Part shown: piece by piece, positions 1-7,399 of the stretch | Position numbering within the stretch: the first letter of the stretch is position 1 | How the letters are laid out: every line of letters starts with the position of its first letter | NCBI GenBank assembly: GCA_030150965.1 | Contig: JASLEW010000282.1 | Span: 1-7,399 of the forward strand | Length of the DNA stretch: 7,399 bases | Direction of reading: 5' to 3' | Origin: Thermoanaerobaculia bacterium | GTDB taxonomy: Bacteria > Acidobacteriota > Thermoanaerobaculia > Multivoradales > UBA5704 | Translations under genes and position numbers: made by a program | Notes under the pieces: generated by a model | Database searches by the model: none | Seen by the model: the letters and a program-made list of their open reading frames with translations, nothing else | Told to the model about the DNA's origin: nothing

Positions 1-167
1 CGCGGCGCCACCTCGCCGTGCGCCGGCGTCCTGGCCCGGTCCGCCGGGCGAACGGCCCGCGCCGCCGCCTCGCCCGCCGTTGCCGGCGCCACCGTCCAGA
101 TCAAGGCCGCCGCCGTCCAGAGAAAGGCCACCGCCGCCACCGCCGCACGCCTGCCGCTGCCCACCAT
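1..167 (-). CDS. Exported protein of unknown function, N-terminal part only (runs off left edge)
   Basis: The frame is open from an ATG at 167-165 to the window edge, giving 55 codons with no stop. The N-terminus looks like a Sec signal peptide: a short basic n-region (MVGSGRR), a hydrophobic core at residues 8-26 (AAVAAVAFLWTAAALIWTV), and an APATA motif ending at residue 31 that suits signal peptidase I cleavage before GEAAA. A Shine-Dalgarno-like GAGGG lies 5 bases upstream. An in-frame ATG at 257 would add 30 residues in front of the signal peptide. I prefer 167 because 51 of 55 codons after it end in G or C, against 22 of 30 between the two ATGs, and because 257 has no visible ribosome site. 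The gene follows the response regulator by 106 bases with no convincing terminator, so it may be the third gene of the operon. The mature part is too short to assign a family. Confidence 0.6.
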   Translation of the reverse strand, partial: MVGSGRRAAVAAVAFLWTAAALIWTVAPATAGEAAARAVRPADRARTPAHGEVAP

Positions 168-273
168 GGCTGCCCTCGCGATCCTTCGGGTCCTGGAAGA
201 GGCGGCGCGCCCAGCATCCCGCTCGGGCCACCAGGGCGCCGCAAGATCAACGCTCATGAGAAGCAGGTGCCCG
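168..273 (-). other. Short gap between response regulator and exported protein gene
   Basis: These 106 bases separate the TAG of the response regulator from the chosen ATG of the exported protein. The in-frame stretch from the ATG at 257 stays open, but its codon third positions are less GC-biased than those in the genes. I see a weak GC-rich inverted repeat (GCGCCC and GGGCGC arms) but no T-run, so no Rho-independent terminator and no clear promoter. Read-through from the kinase-regulator operon is plausible. Confidence 0.4.
173..177 (-). promoter_or_regulatory. Ribosome binding site deciding the 167 start
   Basis: On the minus strand GAGGG sits 5 bases before the ATG at 167-165. The competing upstream ATG at 257 has no such purine run in front of it, so this site supports the shorter start that places the signal peptide at the very N-terminus. 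Confidence 0.5.
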
Positions 274-1652
<1,379 letters not shown>

Positions 1653-1656
<4 letters not shown>

Positions 1657-4600
1657 GCGCCGGCCGCGGTCCCGGAGGTGGCTGCCGCTGCCGCGGGCTG
1701 GAGCCTGGGAAGCTCGACGCTGAAGCGGGCGCCCACCCCCGGAGTGCTCTCCACCTCAAGTCTACCTCCGTGACGCTGCACGATGTCATGGCAGATGGTC
1801 AGCCCGAGGCCGGTGCCGCCGCGGTGCAGCTTGGTGGAGAAGAACGGCTCGAAGATCGTGGCCAGGCGCTCGGGCGGCACGCCGGGGCCGGTGTCCGCGA
1901 AGGCGACGGTCACCGTCTCGGCGCCGGCGGCGAGGGCGATGGTGAGGCGGGCGCCGGCCTGCCCGCTCATGGCGTCGAAGGCGTTGCCGAGCAGGTTGGT
2001 GAAGACCTGCTGCAGCTCGCCGTCGCTGCCCAAGACCTGGAGGCGCTCGCCGCCGCCCTCGGCCCCGGCCGGCGCCGGCAGCTCCCACACCACCTCGACG
2101 CCGGCGCGCTCGCAGCGGTCGGCGAACAGTTCCACGCACTCGCGCAGCAGCGGCAGCACGGCGACCGGCCGCCGCTCGCGCCGCCGTTCGCGGGCGAACT
2201 CCAGGAGGTTGTTGACGATGCTCGCGGCGCGGAAGGTCTGGCGCTCGACCTTCTTGAGGATCGGGAAGCGCGGGTCGCTCTCGGCGGTGTCGGCGAGCAG
2301 CATCTGGGCGTAGCTGGAGATGCCGGTGATCGGCGTGTTCACCTCGTGCGCCACGCCGGCCGCGAGCAGCCCCAGGGCGGCCAGGCGGTCCTTCTCCTTG
2401 AGCGCCTTCTCCATCGCCACGCGCTCGCTCACGTCGTACACCATCAGGATGCGCAGCGGCTCGTGCCGCGGGCCGCCGCCGGGGACCAGGTCGGCCAGCG
2501 ACACCTGGAGGTAGCGCCCGGGCCGGGCGCCCTCGGTCCCGCCGGCCCCGCCGGCGGCGCGGACGGCTCCGCCGTGATCGGAGCCGGCCGGTCCGGCGGA
2601 CCCCTCGGGGCGGTCGCGGCTCTCTGCGCCTTGCGGGCCATCGGCATGGGCGCAGCACAGCTCGACCGGCCCCTGGCCGGGCTCGGGCAGCTGGGGGAGC
2701 GGCAGCACCTCCGGCAGGCTCCTGCCGAGCAGCTCGCCGCGCTCGCGTCCGACCAGCGCCGCGAAGGCCGGATTGACCGAGACCAGGTGCTGCCCGCCGT
2801 CGAGCACCGCGATGCCGGCCGGCGACGACTCGAAGATGCCGTCGCTGTAGCGCTGCAACCGCTGCACCTCGTCCAGCTGGAGGTGGAGCTGGCCGACCAG
2901 CTGGGCATTCTCGATCGCCAGCGCCGCCTGGTTGAGCAGATGGCGGATGAGGTCGAAATCCTCGCTGCTGAGCGGCGCCTGGTCGCGCTTGAAGCCGGTC
3001 AGCACCAGGCCGATGCCGCGGCCGCGCACGGTGAGCGGAAAGGCGTAGCGGTAGCCGGCGATGAACAGCAGCTGCAGGGGCGACGGCGGGCCGCCCGGCA
3101 GCTCGGTGCCCGCCAGGCGGTAGGCCTCGTTGTCGAGCCACACCGCCGGGTCGAGGGCCCGCGCCGAGAGCACCGGCGGCGCCGCCCCGGCCAGCGTGCG
3201 GCGCAGGCGGTTGGCGTGGCCGCCGCTGAAGAGGCGGCGCAGGACGGCCGGGTTCGGCGAGCCCGACGGATCCCCCGGCTCCGATGTCGGCGGGTGCGGC
3301 GGGTGCAGCTCGTCCGGGGCGGCCATGCCCTCCCGGCGGGACCGCCGCGCGCGGCCGGCGGCGCCGGCATCGGGAGCGGGATCGAAGATGGAGGCGGCCG
3401 GGCGGGGCCGCAGGTCGATGGCGTCGACCGCCACCAGGCGGTCGCCCTGCGACAGGTACAGGCCCGCGCGGTCGAGGTCCATGCCGCCCGCCAGCCGGTC
3501 GAGCAGCGCGCCGCACAGCCGGCCGAGGTCGCGCTCGTGCAGCAGGTCGCGGCCAAGGCCGAGAAGGGCGCGCCGCTTGCCGAAGGTCCCGCGGTACTGG
3601 AGCCGTTCCAGGGCGGCCGAGAGCGTATGGCGGGTGGGGACGAGCAGGCCGGCGATGCCGATGCCGGCGGCAAAGGAGAGAAGGTTGCGGGCGAGCGGCA
3701 GCTCGGCCGAGACGCCGCGGGTGATGGCCAGGTTGGCCAGGGAGAAGCCGAGCGCGCCGAGCAGCAGGGTGAGCGTTGCCGAGACCACGTCGCGCGCGAT
3801 CACCTCGATGTCCCACAGCTTGTAGCGCAGGATGGCGTAGGCGAAGGTGAGCGGCACCAGGGCGAGCGGCAGGACCGCGGCGGCGTTGGCGAGCGGCGGC
3901 AGCCGGAAGCCGAGCACGAACGGCACGAGGTAGAGGGCGAGGAACGGCAGGTATCCGCCCACCAGCCCGAAGATCATCCAGTGCAGCTGGCGGCGCTCCT
4001 CCCATCCCGGCTCCCGCAGGAGCCGGTAGGTCAGGACTCCGGCGGCGGCCAGGCCGAAGGCGACCAGGTGCAGCAGGTCGATGCGGTCGAGCGCGGCCAG
4101 GGAAGCCACGGTGGGGCGGCCGAAGAGGTGGCGGCCGTTCCACAGCATCAGGTCGAGCTGCAGGGCGAGCAGCGCCGCGCCGGGCAGGTAGAGGAACGGG
4201 ATCCAGGAGCGTCGGCGCCCGCCGGCCAGCCGTGCGGTGGCGCCATCCCCGGCTGTCCCCCCGGCGGGAGCGCGCGAAGGCCGCGGAGCGGCCGGCGAAG
4301 ACGGGAAGACCAGGAAGAGATGGAGCGTCACCGCCGGCAGGAGGCAGCGGGCCAGCTGGTCGCCGAAGTAGACCAGACGGTACTCCGCGTCGGCCGGCGG
4401 CACCGGGGTGAGCAGGTAGAGCAGCGCGGAGAGCAGGCACCACAGGCAGAACAGGAAGCTTTCGGCGCTCTGCTGCCGAATCAGGGTGTAGAGGCCGATC
4501 AGCAGGTAGGCGCTGCCGATCAGCACCAGGATCAGGAACGGGTAGTCGGGAGCGACGGGCGGCCGGTGATAGGTCAGGCGGATCACCTGGCCAGCGCGCA

Positions 4601-4883
4601 GCACCGCCAGGTCCGCCGACTGGCGCTCGCGCAGGTGCTGGGTGAGCGCCTCGGCGCCGCCCGTCTCGGCGCCGTCGACCAGCAGGATCTCGTCGCCCGC
4701 GGCCAGGCCGGAGGCCGGGCTGTCGACGCGGGCCACCTGCACCAGGGCGCCCGAGCGCTGGGCGGTGAATCCCAGCGGCTGGAACGAGGCGACCTTGCGG
4801 CGCACGCTGAGCGCACCCAGCAGCACCGCGGCGATGGCCAGCAGCAGGCAGAGGGAGAGCCGGAGAGTGCGCGACCGCATCAT
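1653..4883 (-). CDS. Membrane sensor histidine kinase with periplasmic PDZ, GAF and PAS domains
   Basis: This protein is 1076 residues from the ATG at 4883. TM1 (8-25) is followed by a PDZ-like domain (about 31-108; SPASGLAAGDEILLVDG is the typical core). Hydrophobic segments near 115-135, 141-160, 176-194, 227-246, 266-286, 302-322, 332-350, 366-386 and 398-415 follow. Basic loops fit a ten-helix model with the PDZ in the periplasm and the C-terminus in the cytoplasm. Then come a GAF-like region (about 445-655), a PAS domain (about 680-728), HisKA with H846 in GVAHEVNTPI, and HATPase_c with the N box around N967, DTGPG at 997-1001, the F box FEPFFSTK and GGTGLGL at 1022-1028. All catalytic motifs are intact, so it should autophosphorylate H846 and pass phosphate to D51 of the adjoining regulator. 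Low-complexity inserts lie at about 196-224, 500-545 and 745-790. A GTG at 4928 would add 15 residues, but it lies inside the sigma-54 promoter and 7 of those 15 codons end in A or T. ATG 4880 is an equal alternative start. Confidence 0.93.
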
Positions 4884-4923
4884 CGGATGAGCAAGCTCGA
4901 AGTTAGCCCCTCCAATCGAAGAG

Positions 4924-4940
4924 AGCACTTTCCGTGCCAG
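4924..4940 (-). promoter_or_regulatory. Sigma-54 (RpoN) -24/-12 promoter of the kinase-regulator operon
   Basis: Minus-strand reading gives CTGGCACGGAAAGTGCT. Against the established sigma-54 consensus YTGGCACGrNNNTTGCW this matches every defined position except the first T of the -12 element. The invariant GG is at 4938-4937 and the invariant GC at 4926-4925, with exactly 10 bases between them. Counting 12 bases on from the GC puts the transcription start near 4913 and leaves a leader of about 30 bases before ATG 4883. An A-rich stretch (CAAAAAG) lies just upstream. The first gene product pair includes a GAFTGA-bearing sigma-54 activator, which makes the site far more credible than a chance match and suggests autoregulation. 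Confidence 0.82.
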
Positions 4941-4962
4941 CGAAACGGCTTTTTGAACGGCT

Positions 4963-4996
4963 CCAAGCCCCTGAATTCAGAGGAGATCCGGCTTGG
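4963..4996 (-). promoter_or_regulatory. Nested palindromes upstream of the sigma-54 promoter, candidate enhancer site
   Basis: A perfect 10-base palindrome, CTGAATTCAG, occupies 4971-4980 and extends to the 16-base near-palindrome CCTCTGAATTCAGGGG with one mismatched pair. It is bracketed by 7-base inverted arms, CCAAGCC (4996-4990) and GGCTTGG (4969-4963). The inner palindrome is centred about 63 bases upstream of the predicted transcription start, rather close for a sigma-54 enhancer but not unprecedented. Fis-type enhancer-binding proteins bind dyads of this kind. The assignment to the adjoining regulator is inference. The same arms could instead form a hairpin if the upstream gene's transcript reads through. 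Confidence 0.45.
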
Positions 4997-5010
4997 GCAT
5001 CCATAAAACC

Positions 5011-5047
5011 GAAGAGAATTCGTTCGGCTGGATTCAACGGCTTGAGA
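5011..5047 (-). promoter_or_regulatory. Second cluster of dyads, possible further enhancer and IHF sites
   Basis: Reading the minus strand, TTGAATCCAG at 5037-5028 matches the CTGAATTCAG palindrome at 8 of 10 positions, and a second GAATTC lies at 5021-5016 inside a CCGAA-N9-TTCGG dyad (5029-5011). Their centres are about 120 and 105 bases upstream of the predicted start, the usual distance for sigma-54 enhancers. TCTCAAGCCGTTG at 5047-5035 matches the IHF consensus WATCAANNNNTTR except for one base, though in a GC-rich genome of unknown species this is weak. Read as a set of candidates, not as proven sites. Confidence 0.25.
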
Positions 5048-5079
5048 AATGCCGTCCGCTGATCGAGGAAGGCCGGCGT

Positions 5080-5100
5080 CCGAAGGGCGGCTCCCTCCGG
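5080..5100 (-). terminator. Possible hairpin after the outer-membrane protein gene
   Basis: Starting 11 bases after the stop codon, CCGGAGGG (5100-5093) and CCCTTCGG (5087-5080) can pair as an 8-bp stem with one G-U wobble around a 5-base loop. There is no T-run after it, so it is not a standard Rho-independent terminator. It could pause polymerase or protect the 3' end of the message. Confidence 0.3.
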
Positions 5101-5111
5101 CTGGAGCGGGA

Positions 5112-7399
5112 TCAGAACTTGACCGCGATGCCGCCGAGGAAGCGGCGATGCAGCTGGTTGTCGGTGCTGGCGAGGACGAGCTCGGGATCGAGCCCGCGGC
5201 TCAGCTCCATGTTGACCTGCAGCGCCCACTCGGAGGCCAGGTTGAGCAGGAAGTTCAGGTCCTGCGAGAGCGTGACCTGGAGGCGGTCGAAGGCCATCAC
5301 CGGCGTCAGCCCGGCCGCCGACGGCGCGCCGATGAGGCCGAAGGAGGAGCCCGGTACGAGCGCTGGGGTCATCAGACCGGCGGGCACCGCCGGGGACATG
5401 CCGGTGGTGGGCGCGAGATCCTGGGTCATGTGCTGGAAGGCGACGAACAGGCCGGTCGCCGTGGGCAGGAACCGGGTGTCGAGCGAGGTGATGACGTAGC
5501 GCACCTGGTTCCGGTAGCTGCGCCCGTCGCCGCCCAGGAAGGTGCCGCCGCCGCCGCTGGCGAAGCTGGTCTCGAAGGAGGTCTTGAGCTGGGGCAGCGG
5601 GCGGTTGTTCATCACCAGCCGGACCTCGGGCAGGCGGTCGCCCGACACCAGGTAGACGCTCTCCAGGCGGTCGAACACCACGTCGCTGAAGTACAGCCGC
5701 AGCGTCTGGCCGACGATCCGCTCGATGGCGGAGAGCGAGATGGAGTTGTCGCGGTCCAGATGGTTCGACAGGTTCAGCTCGTAGCAGGCCCGCCCTCCCT
5801 GCTCGCAGAGGTCGGACTCCTTGAACAGAGCGGGCAGGAACTCGGGATTGAAGGAGCTGTCCTGGTACACCCGGTGGCTCGCGGTGCCCCGCGCCTGCCA
5901 GCCGTCGCCCAGCTGCAGGACGAGGCCGCCCTGCGGGGTGAGCGAGAGGCTTCCGTCCTGGAGGGTGGTGAAGAGCCCGTACTCGACCATGAAGGCCGGC
6001 TGCAGGCGCGAGCTGCCGCGGCTGAACAGGTCGATCGTCTGGTGCCCCGGCGAGATCAGGTTGCCGGTGGCCGCCGAGGTGGTGGCACCCGAGAGGGCGG
6101 ACGAGGGAGCCAGCGGCGCCATGCTGCCGGGCGAGAACGCCGAGCCGCCGGGACCGGCGCCCACGGGATTGAGCCCGAGCTGCAGCTCGCTGTAGCGGAA
6201 GCCGGCCTGCAGCGAGCCGTTGTCGCCGGTGGCCGTGGTGTAGGCCCCTTCGACCCGCCAGTTGCGGGACGCGTCGGGGATGTCGGCCGGGTCGAGCACC
6301 GCCTGGCGGTTGTAGTTGCTCTCGCTGGTGTACTGGGCGGCGAAGTCGGAGCGGCTGCTCTCGCCGAGCGCCTGGCTCCAGCTGACCTGGTAGTGGTCGA
6401 GCCCGACCTGGCCGAGGGGACCGGCGATGGAGCGCGGCAGCAGCCGGTTGCTCAGCGAATCGACGGTGATCTTGCTGCTGGGGCCGGCCTGGAGGTCGAG
6501 CTGCAGGGCGCTGGTCTGGCCGTCGGAGGTCACCGCCGGCATGGCGCGCGAGGCGCCCGGCAGCGGGCTGTCCGAGGTCATCGACATGAAGCGGCCGGAG
6601 AGCCCGACCTGGACGGCGCCCAGCTGCCCTTCGACGCCCAGCTTGCCGGTCGAGACCTGGCCGACGCCCACCTGCGGCACGTCGGCGATGCCGGTCATCG
6701 CCTGCACCTCGGTGCGGAAGCGGCCGGCAAGCGCCGAGTTGGCCACGACGTTGCCGGGCGGGATCTCGCCGCCGGTGGCCGGCAGGCCGGCGGCGGAGCC
6801 GCCGGAACGGGCCGACTTGGCCGCCGCGGTCGGCGCCGCCGGCGACGCCGGCATCTCCGCGGTCTCGATGTCGCGCAGCACGTCCGGCGGGATGCTCGCC
6901 CGCAGCGCCCAGAAATCGGCGTCCGGGCTGGCGGAGGCGGTCGAGGCGCCGTTGCCCTTGGCGCCGCCCTTGGCCGCGGCGCCGCGGTTGGCGGCGTCGC
7001 GCTGCGCCAGCTGCAGCTCCACGAACTGGTAGGCCTGGGGGGCGGTGCGGGTGAGCAGCACCACCACCGGCAGGAAGCCGGGCTTGCTGGCGATGATCTT
7101 GTAGAGGCCGGCCGGCAGGTTGAGGAAGATGAAGTTGCCCTGCGGGTCCGTCTGCACCTTGTGCAGGGTCAGGTCGGCCAGCTGGTAGGCATAGACGCCG
7201 GCCGCCGCGAGGGCCGAGGAGCTCCCGGTCACCCGGCCGGCGACGCCCGGAGCGCGCGGCGCGCGGTTGCTGGCATTCGGAGAGGCCGCGGGAGTTGCCG
7301 GGGTGGCAGCGGCGGCGGGCGGAGCCGGGGCGGCGCCCGCGGCGGATGCCGGCGCTGGAGCGGGCGGCGTCCCCGGCGCCCCGGTCGTGCCCGGCGCCG
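5112..7399 (-). CDS. Outer-membrane beta-barrel-type protein with carboxypeptidase-regulatory-like domain (5' end beyond window)
   Basis: The frame stays open from the right edge to TGA at 5114-5112, giving 761 visible residues. A GTG at 7232 lies mid-domain and is not the start. Visible residues 1-50 are a Pro/Ala/Thr-rich linker. Residues of about 50-130 resemble a CarboxypepD_reg-like beta-sandwich, with GVYAYQLADLTLHKVQTD, then QGNFIFLNLPAGLYKI. A second low-complexity linker (about 133-215) contains one conserved-looking helix (FWALRASIPPDVLRDIE). The remaining 500 or so residues show alternating, Gly/Ser/aromatic-rich strands as in a beta-barrel and end in FLGGIAVKF; a terminal Phe after alternating hydrophobics is the classic BAM recognition signal. 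One cysteine pair (CEQGGRAC, codons 5807-5784) sits in a likely loop. This is the style of acidobacterial TonB-receptor-like proteins, but I see no plug domain or TonB box, so the transported substrate, if any, is unknown. Alternatives are a surface adhesin or barrel-anchored structural protein. It probably has its own promoter off-window. Confidence 0.72.
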   Translation of the reverse strand, partial: APGTTGAPGTPPAPAPASAAGAAPAPPAAAATPATPAASPNASNRAPRAPGVAGRVTGSSSALAAAGVYAYQLADLTLHKVQTDPQGNFIFLNLPAGLYKIIASKPGFLPVVVLLTRTAPQAYQFVELQLAQRDAANRGAAAKGGAKGNGASTASASPDADFWALRASIPPDVLRDIETAEMPASPAAPTAAAKSARSGGSAAGLPATGGEIPPGNVVANSALAGRFRTEVQAMTGIADVPQVGVGQVSTGKLGVEGQLGAVQVGLSGRFMSMTSDSPLPGASRAMPAVTSDGQTSALQLDLQAGPSSKITVDSLSNRLLPRSIAGPLGQVGLDHYQVSWSQALGESSRSDFAAQYTSESNYNRQAVLDPADIPDASRNWRVEGAYTTATGDNGSLQAGFRYSELQLGLNPVGAGPGGSAFSPGSMAPLAPSSALSGATTSAATGNLISPGHQTIDLFSRGSSRLQPAFMVEYGLFTTLQDGSLSLTPQGGLVLQLGDGWQARGTASHRVYQDSSFNPEFLPALFKESDLCEQGGRACYELNLSNHLDRDNSISLSAIERIVGQTLRLYFSDVVFDRLESVYLVSGDRLPEVRLVMNNRPLPQLKTSFETSFASGGGGTFLGGDGRSYRNQVRYVITSLDTRFLPTATGLFVAFQHMTQDLAPTTGMSPAVPAGLMTPALVPGSSFGLIGAPSAAGLTPVMAFDRLQVTLSQDLNFLLNLASEWALQVNMELSRGLDPELVLASTDNQLHRRFLGGIAVKF

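Noticed and set aside
1786..4443. An 885-codon minus-strand frame inside the kinase gene
   Set aside because: It is an out-of-frame reading of the kinase, extremely rich in Pro, Arg and Ala; the true frame carries the H, N, G1, F and G2 boxes.
4888..4897. Small quasi-palindrome GAGCAAGCTC in the kinase leader
   Set aside because: Arms of 4 bases with a 2-base centre are too short to fold or to call an operator.
4907..4913. GGAGGGG as a Shine-Dalgarno site for the kinase
   Set aside because: It lies 23 bases before ATG 4883, too far, and no in-frame start codon exists at the right distance; it also coincides with the predicted transcription start.
4926..4928. GTG as kinase start
   Set aside because: It overlaps the -12 element of the sigma-54 promoter, lies upstream of the predicted transcription start, and the 15 codons it adds lack the gene's GC3 bias (7 of 15 end in A or T, against 1 of the next 15).
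1770..5006. A 1078-codon plus-strand open frame antisense to the kinase
   Set aside because: The minus-strand kinase has a full set of recognisable domains and catalytic motifs. The plus product is Gln/Gly/Ala/Arg-rich with no domain logic, as expected from the complement of strongly GC3-biased codons.
4903..5229. A 108-codon minus-strand frame covering the intergenic gap
   Set aside because: It begins inside the barrel gene in another frame, shows no domain, and crosses the sigma-54 promoter and palindromes; it is best explained as chance.
7230..7232. GTG as start of the barrel protein
   Set aside because: The same frame continues open to the window edge, and residues just before the GTG (APGVAGR) belong to the first strand of the regulatory-like domain.

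Overview
The window is very GC-rich, and every gene I can support lies on the minus strand. In transcription order (right to left) there are four: a truncated outer-membrane-type protein (7399 to 5112), a large membrane sensor histidine kinase (4883 to 1653), a sigma-54-activating response regulator (1656 to 274), and the start of an exported protein that runs off the left edge (167 to 1). Codons in the genes end almost always in G or C, which also creates very long but meaningless open frames on the plus strand and in other minus frames. High GC, an outer-membrane protein carrying a carboxypeptidase-regulatory-like domain, and an NtrC-type two-component pair together suggest a Gram-negative (diderm) bacterium. 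Acidobacteriota (for example Thermoanaerobaculia-like) is my first guess and a myxobacterial-type lineage the second. This is inference from style, not from a marker gene.

The kinase and regulator form a tight operon whose stop and start codons overlap as ATGA. The kinase has a predicted periplasmic PDZ domain after its first membrane helix, about nine further helices, then GAF, PAS, HisKA and HATPase domains with all catalytic boxes intact. The regulator has receiver, AAA+ (with the GAFTGA loop) and Fis-type DNA-binding domains, also intact.

The 228-base gap upstream of the kinase (4884-5111) is the main regulatory stretch. It holds a near-consensus sigma-54 (-24/-12) promoter, CTGGCACGGAAAGTGCT, at 4940-4924 with exact GG-N10-GC spacing. 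Upstream of it are palindromic sequences that could be the activator's enhancer sites. The promoter overlaps the GTG that would give the longest kinase reading frame, so the real start is most likely the ATG at 4883. The simplest model is that the regulator, once phosphorylated by the kinase, activates its own operon through sigma-54 RNA polymerase.

The flanking genes encode envelope proteins: an outer-membrane beta-barrel candidate upstream and a signal-peptide protein downstream. This fits a role in sensing or managing the cell envelope, but the signal and the target genes cannot be read from this window. I see no tRNA, rRNA, CRISPR array, insertion sequence or phage gene.
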